In this document: positions 1 through 10,046 of the stretch, in pieces | Layout: each line of letters begins with the position of its first letter | Numbering within the stretch: the stretch's first letter is position 1 | From: Ramlibacter sp. | Lineage (GTDB): Bacteria; Pseudomonadota; Gammaproteobacteria; Burkholderiales; Burkholderiaceae_C | Assembly: GCF_029866045.1 (NCBI RefSeq) | Contig: NZ_JARXAB010000141.1 | Span: 1 to 38,262, forward strand | Direction: 5' to 3' | DNA length: 38,262 nucleotides | The notes under the pieces: generated by a model | What the model was told of the DNA's origin: nothing | Databases searched by the model: none | The model's input: only the letters and a program-made list of their open reading frames with translations | Translations under genes and position numbers: made by a program

Positions 1-1
1 C

Positions 2-1105
2 GCCGCCCTGCAGGCGCTCATGGCGCCTTTGTCGTTGAAAGCGGACCAGCGCCGAGCGCTCAGGCGCGGCCTGTCGCGCCTGCTTGGCACCGCGGAGAGC
101 GACCGGGTGCGGCGCCACGCCACCGAATTGTTGCAAGCGCAGTCCAGCGTGCGCATGGTGCTGCCAGCGACTGTGCAGGGCTTCACTGATTTCCAGGCCG
201 GCATTCATCACACCTTGAACGGTCGGCGCCTGCGCGGCTCAGGCGCTGGCAGCCTACCAGCCAACTACCACCAGGTGCCCATCGCCTACAACGGCCGGGC
301 CTCTTCGGTGGTGGTGTCGGGCACGCCCGTGCGCCGCCCCAAGGGCCAGATCAAGAATGCCGAGGGCGTGACCTATCGGCCGACACGGCAGCTGGATATT
401 GAGCTGGAACTGGGGGTCTGGATCTCGCACGGCAACGTGCTGGGTGATCCCATCACCGTCGACGAAGCCGACAGCCACATCGGCGCCTTCTGCCTGGTCA
501 ACGACTGGTCGGCACGCGACATGATGGCTTGGGAGATGGACCGCCTCGGGCCCTTCACCGGCAAGACCTTCGCCACCTCCGCCTCGGCCTGGCTGATATC
601 GCCCGAGGCCCTCGCACCGTTCCGTGGCACCGCCTATGTGCGCGGGCCGGAGCCCGAACTGCAGCCGCCGCCCCACCTTCGTAGTAACGTCCAGCAGGCA
701 CAGGGTGGCCTCCACTTCCATCTGCAGGTGCTGGCCGCCACGGGACGCCAGCAGCAGGCCGGACAGCGCCCGGTCCCAGTGGCCCAATCGCACACGCAAC
801 ACCTGTACTGGACGCCAGCGCAGATGCTGGCCCACCAGACCAGCAGCGGCTGCAATCTCCTGTGTGGGGACTTGCTGGCCACAGGCACCATCTCCGGCCC
901 CGGCCCGGGTGAGGGCGGCAGCTTCAAGGAATTGGGCGGGGGAGGCGAAACTCCTTTCGCCGTCGGCAACGAGTCACGCTGCTGGGCCGAGGATGGCGAC
1001 CTGATCGTGCTTCGCGCCAGGGCCTCGCGCGAAGGTGCAGCCAGCATCGGCTTTGGCGACTGTGCCGGCATCGTGCTCCCTGCGCACGGGGCATCTCGTG
1101 ACTGA
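2..1105 (+). CDS. fahA: Fumarylacetoacetase, 5'-truncated by the window edge
   Basis: Hydrolyses fumarylacetoacetate to fumarate and acetoacetate, the last step of tyrosine/homogentisate breakdown in the cytoplasm. The frame is open to the left edge, so the true start lies outside; the first in-window ATG is at 20. The family is about 420 residues, so roughly 60 N-terminal residues are missing. Counting from the ATG at 20, the fold-defining pieces are present: TDF with metal-ligand Asp57 and the following His-containing segment (catalytic His), GRASSVVVSGTPVRRP, the metal-ligand stretch LDIELEL, VNDWSARD, a GCNLLCGDLLATGTISGP block, and a C-terminal IGFGDCAGIVLPA. Catalytic residues known from mammalian FAH appear conserved, so it is probably active. 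It is followed by an MBL-fold gene on the same strand after 89 bp. hmgA, the usual partner, may lie upstream but is not visible. Confidence 0.93.
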   Translation, partial: AALQALMAPLSLKADQRRALRRGLSRLLGTAESDRVRRHATELLQAQSSVRMVLPATVQGFTDFQAGIHHTLNGRRLRGSGAGSLPANYHQVPIAYNGRASSVVVSGTPVRRPKGQIKNAEGVTYRPTRQLDIELELGVWISHGNVLGDPITVDEADSHIGAFCLVNDWSARDMMAWEMDRLGPFTGKTFATSASAWLISPEALAPFRGTAYVRGPEPELQPPPHLRSNVQQAQGGLHFHLQVLAATGRQQQAGQRPVPVAQSHTQHLYWTPAQMLAHQTSSGCNLLCGDLLATGTISGPGPGEGGSFKELGGGGETPFAVGNESRCWAEDGDLIVLRARASREGAASIGFGDCAGIVLPAHGASRD

Positions 1106-1194
1106 GCCTCTTGGCTGCATCGTAGAACTGTCCGTATTGGCGGTCGTCGACAATGGCTTGCTAATGGCTGGACATACAACCGGAGACAAACCCC

Positions 1195-2082
1195 GTGAAC
1201 TTTGATCGCGACTTCACCGCCTGGCCGATCGGGCTGCACAAAGTGGCTGAGGACGTCTATGCCTATGTGCAAGGCAACGGGCCTTATGGCAATGCCGGCT
1301 TCAGCAACGCTGGATTTGTGGTCGGGCCCGAGTACGTTGTCGTGATCGACACCCTGGGCACCAACTCCATGCTTGATGGCTTCATCAAGGCGATCCGCAG
1401 CGTGACAGACCTGCCTGTGGGCTTAGTGATCATTACCCACCACCATGTCGACCATGTGCTGGGGACGCACCGCTTCATGCCGGCGCGCGTGATCTGCCAT
1501 CGCCATTGCCGGGCGCACATCGCCGCGGGGCGCGACACCATGGTGCAACGCTGGCGCTCGATGCGGCCGCTGCTGGCCCCTGACCTGGACGACATCCCGG
1601 TGGTGGTGCCTGACATCACCTTCGAGCAGCGCATCAGCATCCACCTGGGCGAGCGCGAGCTGGTGGTGTTCCACCCCGGCCTGGCGCACACCGACGGTGA
1701 TGCGGCGGTGTACCTGCCGCAGGATCGCCTGCTGTTTACTGGCGATCTGTTCTTCAACCGCGTCTGCCCGGCCGCCTTCCAGGGCAGCGTCACAGGGTGG
1801 ATCGCCGCTGTGGAGGGCCTGCTGGCCCTCGATGCCGAGGTGATCGTGCCCGGTCACGGTCCGGTCGCGGACCGCGCAGCGCTGGCGGAAATGCTGCGGT
1901 ATTTGCGCCTGATCCAGACCGGCAGCGAACAGGCCCATGCCCGCGGCCTGACCCCCGAGCAGGCGGCAGCCGAAATGGAGCTGGGGGCGTTTCGCGACTG
2001 GTTCGACACCGAGCATCGGCTGCTGCAGGACATCGAGCGTGTCTACGCCAGCCTGCCGACCCAGCCCGCCACTTCGGCCTGA
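1195..2082 (+). CDS. MBL-fold metallo-hydrolase
   Basis: A 295-residue metallo-beta-lactamase-fold hydrolase. The zinc motif HHHVDH (residues 82-87) has the HxHxDH pattern, followed by a later His in HPGLAHTDGD, an Asp in FTGDLFF and a His in VPGHGP, so a full dinuclear metal site can be made. The chosen start is a GTG preceded by a GGAGA Shine-Dalgarno sequence about 7 bases away. The closest general resemblance is to the glyoxalase II-like or quinoprotein-relay-type MBL proteins often found in catabolic clusters; the substrate cannot be inferred. No signal peptide is seen. The next gene starts 14 bp after its stop, so the two are probably cotranscribed. Confidence 0.85.
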   Translation: MNFDRDFTAWPIGLHKVAEDVYAYVQGNGPYGNAGFSNAGFVVGPEYVVVIDTLGTNSMLDGFIKAIRSVTDLPVGLVIITHHHVDHVLGTHRFMPARVICHRHCRAHIAAGRDTMVQRWRSMRPLLAPDLDDIPVVVPDITFEQRISIHLGERELVVFHPGLAHTDGDAAVYLPQDRLLFTGDLFFNRVCPAAFQGSVTGWIAAVEGLLALDAEVIVPGHGPVADRAALAEMLRYLRLIQTGSEQAHARGLTPEQAAAEMELGAFRDWFDTEHRLLQDIERVYASLPTQPATSA

Positions 2083-2096
2083 AGCCAGGGCGGGCC

Positions 2097-3305
2097 ATGA
2101 GACAAGACGACTTTGACCGTGGCCTGGTGCAGCGCCGCGCCGTGCTGGGACATGAGTGGGTAGAGCGCTCCACCGCCAATGCCACGGCATTCACCGCGCA
2201 ATGGCAGGACTTCATCACGCGCACGGCGTGGCATGCCGTGTGGGGCCGCGAGGGCCTCGACACCGAGACACGCCGCCTGCTGGCCATGACCTCGACGCTG
2301 GCGCTCGGCCGCCTGGAAGAGTTCGAGATGCATGTCCACGCCGCCCTGGCGGCCGGCATGTCCGAGGTGGCCTTGCAGGACATGCTGCAAATGGTGGCTC
2401 TCTATGCCGGCGTGCCGGCGGCCAACACAGGCTTTCGCATCACCGCCGCAGCCCTGAAGGCGGCGGGAAGGCCTTCGCCTCCCGCGCCACTGACCCCCAC
2501 GGTGCGCGAACGCAGCTTCCACACCTTCAGCCAGCCCCAGACACATGTGGTGCTGCAGGGGCCGGAGTCCGGGACACCGGTGGTGCTGTGCCATGCCCTC
2601 GGGCTGGACTTGTCGATGTGGTCCCAGGTAGCAGGACGCCTGGCCGCACGCGGCCACCCGGTGCTGCGCTACGACCTGCAAGGGCACGGGGAATCGGAAC
2701 TGGCAGGCAGTCCGAGCATCGATGACCTGGTGGAAGACGCCGCCCGCGTGGTGCAGGAATGGAACCGGGGCCCGGTCGTATTCGTCGGCCTCTCCTTGGG
2801 CGGGATGGTGGCCCAGGGCCTCGCAATCCGGCACCCCCGGCTTGTACGCGCGCTGGTGCTCTCGAACACCGTCGCGACCTACCCGCCGCAAGCCCGCGAG
2901 GGCTTTCTGGCGCGGGCTGGCCAGGTGCGCGAAGGCGGCATGGCAGCCATCATCGACGCCGCCATGCAGCGCTACCTGTCGACACAATTCCAGAGCCAGG
3001 AACCCGCGGCGACGCTCCAACTGCGCGAACTTTTGCTGCGCTGTTCCCCGGCCGGCTACTCCGCCTGCTGCGAAACCTTGGCCGGCGTGGACTGGACCGA
3101 CGGCCTGTCCACCATCCGGGTGCCAACCTGGGTCGTCTCTGGCGCCAGCGATTTGGCCGCACCACCGGCCCTGCAGCAGGCATTGGCGCAGGGCATTGGC
3201 CCTTCAGCACGGCACACGGTACTCGCCAGCGCTCACCTGCCCACCCTGGAGGCATCCGAAGCCTTCAGCGCGGGCTTGGAGGCGTTCCTGGCCGAGTGCG
3301 TCTAG
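2097..3305 (+). CDS. Carboxymuconolactone decarboxylase-alpha/beta hydrolase fusion (PcaC-PcaD order)
   Basis: A 402-residue two-domain protein. Residues about 1-125 are a carboxymuconolactone-decarboxylase (CMD/AhpD-like) domain with the EMHVHAAL segment and the YAGVPAAN ending typical of PcaC. Residues about 140-402 are an alpha/beta hydrolase of the 3-oxoadipate enol-lactonase (PcaD) type, with oxyanion segment CHALGLDLSMW, DLQGHGES and nucleophile elbow GLSLGG (Ser233). In the protocatechuate branch of the 3-oxoadipate pathway these activities act consecutively. Known PcaL fusions place the lactonase first; here the decarboxylase is first. The ATG at 2097 is chosen because it begins the CMD domain 14 bp after the MBL stop; the reading frame extends further upstream but overlaps the MBL gene. 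No other pca genes are visible, so the real substrate may differ. Confidence 0.87.
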   Translation: MRQDDFDRGLVQRRAVLGHEWVERSTANATAFTAQWQDFITRTAWHAVWGREGLDTETRRLLAMTSTLALGRLEEFEMHVHAALAAGMSEVALQDMLQMVALYAGVPAANTGFRITAAALKAAGRPSPPAPLTPTVRERSFHTFSQPQTHVVLQGPESGTPVVLCHALGLDLSMWSQVAGRLAARGHPVLRYDLQGHGESELAGSPSIDDLVEDAARVVQEWNRGPVVFVGLSLGGMVAQGLAIRHPRLVRALVLSNTVATYPPQAREGFLARAGQVREGGMAAIIDAAMQRYLSTQFQSQEPAATLQLRELLLRCSPAGYSACCETLAGVDWTDGLSTIRVPTWVVSGASDLAAPPALQQALAQGIGPSARHTVLASAHLPTLEASEAFSAGLEAFLAECV

Positions 3306-3373
3306 ACCGGCGCGGCGCAAGAAAATCGGGGCCCAGACGCGCCCTGAAGGCCCGCGCAGCGTTTTGTGCGTGC

Positions 3374-4945
<1,572 letters not shown>

Positions 4946-4949
4946 GGAT

Positions 4950-5186
4950 TCATTTCAGGAGCTTGTGCTCGAGCAATTTCTTGCGCAGGGTGTTGCGGTT
5001 GAGGCCCAGCCACTCGGCTGCGCGCGATTGGTTGTGGTCCGCCTTGGCCATGACGACCTCCAGCATGGGCTTTTCGACCACCTTCACCAGCAGGTCGTAA
5101 ATGCCGTCGGGGTCGGTGCCACGCAGGTCTTTGAAATAGCCTTCCAGGCTGCTGCGGACAGAGTCCTCAATCTGTTTCTTGCTCAC
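4950..5186 (-). CDS. fis: Fis-family nucleoid DNA-binding regulator
   Basis: A 78-residue Fis homologue. The C-terminal helix-turn-helix (residues about 50-77, containing [20 protein letters not shown]) is the conserved DNA-binding part; the N-terminal helices form the dimer. The start is a GTG at 5186 overlapping the dusB stop by four bases (GTGA), which implies translational coupling; this start gives the usual betaproteobacterial Fis length. Known Fis proteins bend DNA and regulate rRNA and growth-phase genes. Because it is coupled to dusB, the amber codon in dusB could reduce its expression by polarity. Confidence 0.95.
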   Translation of the reverse strand: MSKKQIEDSVRSSLEGYFKDLRGTDPDGIYDLLVKVVEKPMLEVVMAKADHNQSRAAEWLGLNRNTLRKKLLEHKLLK

Positions 5187-6241
5187 GCGTCCTCCGCGTC
5201 TTGGGTTTCTTCGATGGAGGCCAGGGCTGCGGGCACCGCCGCCCGCTCGGGCAGCCGGTCCGCGTGCGCGGCCAGGGCATCGAAATAATCGGCCACCGCC
5301 TGCCACTGGGCGGCGCTGTCCTCGAGGGTGTTCATCTGGCGGCGAAACACCTCGCCGCCGGGCAGGCCGGCCACATACCAGCCGATGTGCTTGCGCGCGC
5401 TGCGCACGCCGGTGAACTCGCCGTACAGGTCGTAGTGGTCTTCCAGGTGCGCCAGCAGCAGGCGCCGAACCTCGGCCACCAGAGGCGGCGCCAGATGCTC
5501 GCCAGTGGCCAGAAAGTGGCCGATCTCGCGAAAGATCCAAGGCCGGCCCTGCGCGGCGCGGCCGATCATGATCGCGTCGGCGCCGGTGCGGGCCAGCACC
5601 TCGCGGGCCTTCTCGGGCGAATCAATGTCGCCGTTGGCCACCACTGGCACCGCCACTGCGGCCTTGACCGCCGCAATGGTGTCGTACTCGGCTTGGCCCT
5701 TGTAGCCCTGCTCGCGGGTGCGTCCATGCACAGTGAGCATGGCAATACCTTCCTGCTCGAAGGCGCGCGCCAGGGTGACCGCGTTGCGGTGGGCCTGGCA
5801 CCAGCCGGTGCGCATTTTGAGGGTGACCGGCACGCCGCGGGGTGCACTGGCAGCGACCACCGCGCGCGCGATCGAAATGGCGAGGGTCTCCTCCTGCATC
5901 AGATCAGAGCCCGCCCATTTGTTGCACACCTACTTGGCCGGGCAGCCCATATTGATGTCGATGATCTGCGCGCCGCGGTCGATGTTGTAGGCCGCGGCCT
6001 CGGCCATTTCATGGGCCGAGGTGCCGGCAATCTGCACCGCGATCGGACCGGGCTCGCCTTCATGGTCGGCGCGGCGTGAGGTCTTGAGGCTGTTCCACAA
6101 CTCGCGCTTGGAGGTGACCATCTCGCTCACCGCATAGCCTGCGCCCAGCTGCCGGCACAACTGCCGAAAGGGGCGGTCCGTCACACCCGCCATCGGCGCT
6201 GCGAACAGAGAGTTCGCCAGAAGATGAGGGCCGATGCGCAT
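5183..6241 (-). pseudogene. dusB: tRNA-dihydrouridine synthase B interrupted by an in-frame amber codon
   Basis: DusB reduces specific uridines in the tRNA D-loop using FMN and NADPH. The reading frame starts at 6241 (MRIGPHLLANSLFAAPMAG) and reaches the catalytic-Cys motif NMGCPAK (Cys100), then meets TAG (plus-strand bases 5930-5932), and continues in the same frame with VCNKWAGSDLM and the rest of the barrel (KMRTGW, VHGRTR, ANGDI, IGRAAQGRPW). Without the stop the protein would be about 352 residues, a normal length. The position corresponds to a Lys in E. coli DusB (CPAKKV), so an AAG-to-TAG single change would explain it. It may be a recent null mutation, a sequencing error, or tolerated by a suppressor. 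The N-terminal fragment alone lacks the FMN and tRNA-binding parts. Confidence 0.9.
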
Positions 6242-6365
6242 GGGAGGGGTCGAACGGGGCGTGCTGAAAAAAGAGGCACGATTGTAGTGCCTGCGAAAGG
6301 GCCCGCCGCGCTTGCGTCGCGCGGCATCCTCTGCTAGGGCGCGCGGCTGTCATCGGCATCCTGGC

Positions 6366-6437
6366 CTGAAGGACTGAAGGACTGAAGGCCTGATGCGCTG
6401 ATGCACCGATGGCTCAATGGCCTGATGACGCCATGGC
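6366..6437. repeat. Degenerate 8-bp tandem repeat, about nine units
   Basis: Consecutive octamers read CTGAAGGA, CTGAAGGA, CTGAAGGC, CTGATGCG, CTGATGCA, CCGATGGC, TCAATGGC, CTGATGAC, GCCATGGC. The first three are nearly identical and the later ones decay. It lies in the gap between divergent dusB and the YqaA-like gene, upstream of a TATACT hexamer at 6467-6472. The rest of the gap (6242-6365 and 6438-6509) shows no clear gene. Confidence 0.75.
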
Positions 6438-6509
6438 CTACCGAGGGCCTGCGCGGACGCACTGCCTATACTCGCGCCACCGGTTTCGACCTACTGGATT
6501 CAACAACGC

Positions 6510-6992
6510 ATGGAAGTCTGGCTCGCAGGCCTGCTGGGGTGGCTGGCCTTGCCGAAGTTTGGTCTGGGCGCCCTCTTTCTTGTGGCCTTCATTTCGGCCA
6601 CGCTCCTGCCCATGGGTTCGGAGCCCGCGCTGCTCGGCCTCATCAAGCTCAACCCAGACATGTTCTGGCCTGGCATTGTGGTGGCCACAGTGGGCAACAC
6701 CCTGGGCGGGATGGTGGACTGGTGGATGGGCTACGGCACCCACAAGGCGGTCGAGCGCTGGAAGCACTCCCCGGTGCATGTGCGCGCGCTGGCTTGGCTC
6801 GAGCGCATGGGCCCCAAGGCCTGCCTGCTGGCCTGGCTGCCACTCGTGGGCGACCCGCTGTGCGCGGTGGCGGGCTGGCTGCGCCTGCCCTTCTGGCCCT
6901 GCGCCGCCTACATGGCGGTGGGCAAGTTCCTGCGCTACCTCCTCATGACCGGAGCAGCCCTCTGGGCCTTCCCCGGCTTCTTCGGTCAGTAG
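6510..6992 (+). CDS. YqaA/DedA-like (VTT domain) inner-membrane protein
   Basis: A 160-residue hydrophobic protein with about four membrane segments. The pattern resembles the short YqaA branch of the VTT/SNARE-associated (DedA) superfamily: an early segment with FISATLLPMGSEPALLG, a middle VGNTLGGMVDWWMGYG, and a late GDPLCAVAGWLRLPFW. DedA-type proteins are linked to lipid scrambling and membrane homeostasis; the YqaA role is not established. ATG at 6510 is chosen because the membrane pattern starts there; no strong Shine-Dalgarno is seen. Its 3' end overlaps the convergent CsbD-like gene by 7 bp. Confidence 0.85.
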   Translation: MEVWLAGLLGWLALPKFGLGALFLVAFISATLLPMGSEPALLGLIKLNPDMFWPGIVVATVGNTLGGMVDWWMGYGTHKAVERWKHSPVHVRALAWLERMGPKACLLAWLPLVGDPLCAVAGWLRLPFWPCAAYMAVGKFLRYLLMTGAALWAFPGFFGQ

Positions 6993-7201
6993 CGCTCGAA
7001 CACCAGGCCGGGATTCTTTTTCTCGAAGGCCTTGAGCTGGTCTTCAGCCTCGTCCATGCCCAGGTGGTGGCGGTGGCACAGGCGGTCGAGAAAGGTCTCA
7101 CGATGCCGGAGCCCGTGATGCACGTCCTCGTCGGTGAGGTCGCTCCACTCGGCCTTGACATGCGAAGCCGCCTGCTCGGTGGACAGTTTCGTGTGGGACA
7201 T
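6986..7201 (-). CDS. CsbD-like small stress-response protein
   Basis: A 71-residue acidic/His-rich protein. The stretch VKAEWSDLTDEDV and the ending MDEAEDQLKAFEKKNP match the CsbD/YjbJ pattern (W-x-x-LTDDD, then DEAE-x-QVK-x-F). CsbD proteins are abundant, partly disordered and induced in general stress; a molecular role is not known. A clear AAGGAGA Shine-Dalgarno precedes the ATG. The middle is unusually rich in His and Arg (HHGLRHRETF, CHRHH) compared with typical CsbD, so the family assignment is tentative. Confidence 0.65.
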   Translation of the reverse strand: MSHTKLSTEQAASHVKAEWSDLTDEDVHHGLRHRETFLDRLCHRHHLGMDEAEDQLKAFEKKNPGLVFERY

Positions 7202-7281
7202 GATGTCTCCTTGCGAAGGTGAAACACCACTCTAGGCCGGCTGCTGCTGGCCGTTGTTGCGAATTGTCAAAAACGGCCCAC

Positions 7282-7317
7282 GCGGGCAATGAGGGCAATG
7301 CGGGCAATCCCCGCAAT
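7282..7317. repeat. Degenerate 9-bp tandem repeat, four units
   Basis: Units GCGGGCAAT, GAGGGCAAT, GCGGGCAAT, CCCCGCAAT lie back to back in the 150-bp gap upstream of the CsbD-like gene and downstream of ychF. No gene is seen in the gap. Confidence 0.7.
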
Positions 7318-7351
7318 GGGTGCCACAAGCACCCGCCTCGAGCCCACAAGC

Positions 7352-8443
7352 TCAAACGTTGAACAAGAAGTTCATCACGTCGCCATCCTTGACGACGTAC
7401 TCCTTGCCTTCGCTGCGCATCTTGCCCGCGTCCTTGGCGCCCTGCTCGCCTCGGTGGGCGATGTAGTCGTCGAAGGCGATGGTCTGCGCGCGGATGAAGC
7501 CACGCTCGAAGTCGCCGTGGATCACGCCGGCCGCCTGCGGTGCGGTGTCGCCGATGTGAATGGTCCAGGCGCGCACTTCCTTCACGCCGGCGGTGAAGTA
7601 GGTCTGCAGACCCAGCAACTGGAAGGCGGCGCGGATCAAGCGGTTGAGGCCCGGCTCGGTCTGGCCGATCTCGGCCAGGAACATGGCCTTGTCCTCGTCG
7701 GCCATGTCGGCCATGTCGGCCTCCATCTTGGCGCAAATGGCCACCACCGGCGCGTTCTGCGAAGCGGCGTATTGCGTGAGGCGATCGAGGAAGGGATTGT
7801 TTTCGAAGCCGTCTTCGCTCACATTGCCCACGAACATGGCGCGCTTGGCGGTGATCAAGCACAGGGGCTTGAGCAGGGCCTGTTCTTCGGTAGACAGCGA
7901 CAAGATGCGCGCCGGCTTGCCCTCGTCAAGGACGGCCTGCACCTTGGTGAGCAGCTGGGTGAGCTTGCCCGCTTCCTTATCGCCGCTACGGGCGAGTTTC
8001 GAGGCGCGGTGCTGGGCTTTTTCGACCGTGCCCAGGTCGGCCAGGCACAGCTCGGTCTGGATCACCTCAATGTCGGCAATCGGGTCGACCTTGCCAGCCA
8101 CGTGAATCACGTTTTCGTCTTCAAAGCAGCGAACCACGTTGACGATGGCGTCGGTCTCGCGGATGTGGGCCAGAAACTGATTGCCCAGGCCCTCGCCCTG
8201 GCTGGCACCGGCCACCAGACCGGCGATGTCGACAAACTCCACGATGGCCGGGACGATGCGCTCGGGGCTGATGATCTGCGCCAACTGCTGCAGGCGCGGG
8301 TCGGGCACCTCCACCACGCCGGTGTTGGGCTCGATGGTGCAAAACGGATAGTTCTCGGCGGCGATGCCGGCCTTGGTGAGGGCGTTAAAGAGGGTGGACT
8401 TGCCGACGTTGGGCAGGCCCACGATGCCGCATTTGAGGGACAT
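7352..8443 (-). CDS. ychF: Redox-regulated ATPase YchF (Obg-family)
   Basis: A 363-residue universally conserved P-loop ATPase/GTPase that binds ribosomes and has been linked to redox stress and translation fidelity. The G1 motif GLPNVGKST is at the N-terminus, [20 protein letters not shown] is the G3 region, NVSEDG the G4-like motif, and the C-terminal TGS domain ends [10 protein letters not shown]. The start [14 protein letters not shown] is chosen by family; an ATG nine codons upstream would add an atypical extension. It is not adjacent to pth here. Confidence 0.97.
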   Translation of the reverse strand: MSLKCGIVGLPNVGKSTLFNALTKAGIAAENYPFCTIEPNTGVVEVPDPRLQQLAQIISPERIVPAIVEFVDIAGLVAGASQGEGLGNQFLAHIRETDAIVNVVRCFEDENVIHVAGKVDPIADIEVIQTELCLADLGTVEKAQHRASKLARSGDKEAGKLTQLLTKVQAVLDEGKPARILSLSTEEQALLKPLCLITAKRAMFVGNVSEDGFENNPFLDRLTQYAASQNAPVVAICAKMEADMADMADEDKAMFLAEIGQTEPGLNRLIRAAFQLLGLQTYFTAGVKEVRAWTIHIGDTAPQAAGVIHGDFERGFIRAQTIAFDDYIAHRGEQGAKDAGKMRSEGKEYVVKDGDVMNFLFNV

Positions 8444-8597
8444 GAGGAAAACCTTGTGAGAGGGGCGCAATTGTACTGACAGGCCCTGCCGGGCCTGGCT
8501 GCGTTACCCCAGCGAGGCGGCCGGAAAACCCTGCGTGGGCGCGGCGGACGGCGGCAGATTACAGTCACGCGTCCTTTCTTTCCCCTACAAACACAAG

Positions 8598-9110
8598 ATG
8601 CGCTGGCTGAACCTCCTCACCCAAACCCCGGCTCTGGCCGAAATTTTTCTCGAAGGCCACAACCCCTACGCCCACCAAAAGCTGGACGCCGCTGATGTCG
8701 ACGGCTTGCGCCAGGCGCTGCAGTCCAATGAGGTCCTGCAAGCCTATGCGATCGGCCGCATCGTGGGCGCCGGGCGTGGCGTTTGGGCAGTGACCGATCA
8801 AGCCGTGCTCCTGCGCGAGGACGGCCAACAGGGCGTGACCCGCATTGCGCTGAACCAGGTGAAAACGGCCCAAGCCGTCCGGGGCCGTTTCGGCCATGTG
8901 CTGCGCCTGCACACCAGCGGCGGCGCACACAGCTTGTTCGGCGTTGCGCGAGAACTCGCCGCCGGCTTTCACCAAAGCCTGGCCTCCCTTGAAGTTGCCA
9001 GCCAGTTCGACGACGCGCAAGCGCACAGCCGCCACTGGCGCGACGATGCACCGGAAGGCTGGCTGCAGGACTGCCTGAGCGACGCGCGTCAAAGGCTTGC
9101 ACACGCCTAA
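8598..9110 (+). CDS. Hypothetical protein with a bacterial PH-like segment
   Basis: A 170-residue soluble protein beginning MRWLNLLTQTPALAEIFLEGHNPY. The middle (about residues 50-110), with VWAVTDQAVLLRED, a TRIALNQVKTAQA strand pair and LRLHTSGGAHSLFGV, has the alternating strand pattern of bacterial PH domains that follow 'provides a default value, compare to threshold' type proteins; this is a pattern-level impression only. Helical flanks follow. No signal peptide or metal motif is visible. It precedes the secreted hydrolase gene by 9 bp, so the two may be cotranscribed. Function unknown. Confidence 0.7.
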   Translation: MRWLNLLTQTPALAEIFLEGHNPYAHQKLDAADVDGLRQALQSNEVLQAYAIGRIVGAGRGVWAVTDQAVLLREDGQQGVTRIALNQVKTAQAVRGRFGHVLRLHTSGGAHSLFGVARELAAGFHQSLASLEVASQFDDAQAHSRHWRDDAPEGWLQDCLSDARQRLAHA

Positions 9111-9119
9111 GATTCAGGC

Positions 9120-9932
9120 GTGCCCCTCCTCCTCCTGCACCTCCTGCGCGGCCTCCGCCGCCCTCTCGCCCTGCTCCTGCTGGCCACCAGTCCGCTGCTG
9201 GCCTTGGCGCAATCCGGCATGCGTGGCCTGCCATTGGGCGGGAACGAAGGCCGGGGTGATGCGGTGCTGCCGCTCTATGTGGCGAGCCACCCTCAGGCGC
9301 AGGCCACCGTCATCCTGTTGCCGGGGGGCGATGCTGGCATCGGCCGCATCACGGACGGCGAGCCGGGAAGCGGCAACTTCCTGGTGCGCTCCCGCGAAAT
9401 GTTCCGGGAGGCCGGCTTCAATGTGGTGATCGCCTTTCGCGCCTCCGACCTGACGGAGCTCAACTACCGTTACCGCGCAGGCTCTATCCACAGGGGCGAG
9501 CTGGAAAAGGTGGTGGACTTCGCGGCGCGGGAATTCGGCAAGCCGGTCTGGCTGGTGGGAACCAGTCTGGGCACCGTCTCCGGCGCGGCAGCGGCTATCG
9601 CCCTGGGGCCCAGGGTGGCAGGCCTGGTGCTGACCGCTTCCATCACCCACCGTGTGCATGGCGGGGTACAGAATCAGGACATCGGCCGCATTCGGGTGCC
9701 GGTGCTGGTGGTGCACCACCTCCGAGATGCCTGCTGGGCCTGCGTGCCCGATGAGGCCCGGCGTATGGCCATCGGTTTTCGCTCGGCGTCGGTGAGCAAG
9801 TTTGTCATGGTGGAGGGGGGCTCCAACCCGCAAGGCGACCCCTGTCAAGCCCGGCATTGGCATGGCTTCATCGGCTACGAGAAGGAAACGGTGAAGCTGA
9901 TCACAGACTGGATGCTCAAGCCCCAAGCGTGA
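9120..9932 (+). CDS. Secreted alpha/beta hydrolase-fold protein
   Basis: A 270-residue protein with an N-terminal hydrophobic signal peptide ending near ALAQS (residue 30). The alpha/beta hydrolase core shows an oxyanion segment LLPGGDAGIG and nucleophile elbow GTSLG (Ser149), with a C-terminal His in the ARHWHGF region. It has two Cys in DACWACVPDE and one in GDPCQARHWH, which could form disulfides in the periplasm. The start is a GTG at 9120, nine bp after the preceding stop. The substrate is unknown. Confidence 0.8.
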   Translation: MPLLLLHLLRGLRRPLALLLLATSPLLALAQSGMRGLPLGGNEGRGDAVLPLYVASHPQAQATVILLPGGDAGIGRITDGEPGSGNFLVRSREMFREAGFNVVIAFRASDLTELNYRYRAGSIHRGELEKVVDFAAREFGKPVWLVGTSLGTVSGAAAAIALGPRVAGLVLTASITHRVHGGVQNQDIGRIRVPVLVVHHLRDACWACVPDEARRMAIGFRSASVSKFVMVEGGSNPQGDPCQARHWHGFIGYEKETVKLITDWMLKPQA

Positions 9933-10046
9933 CCCTGTCGGGGATACACCCAAGAAATGCCAACAAAAGCACCCATTTCTGGGCTGCATCTCCATTGAAC
10001 AGACTATTCGGATCTAGTTATCTCAACAGTCAATAGACTGCAGAGC

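Noticed and set aside
3306-3373. Bidirectional terminator between convergent genes
   Set aside because: Short inverted segments exist but no stem with a T-run on either strand is convincing.
5930-5932. TAG in dusB as a coded pyrrolysine or selenocysteine
   Set aside because: Selenocysteine uses TGA, no pyrrolysine genes are seen, and the position is Lys in E. coli DusB. Mutation or error is simpler.
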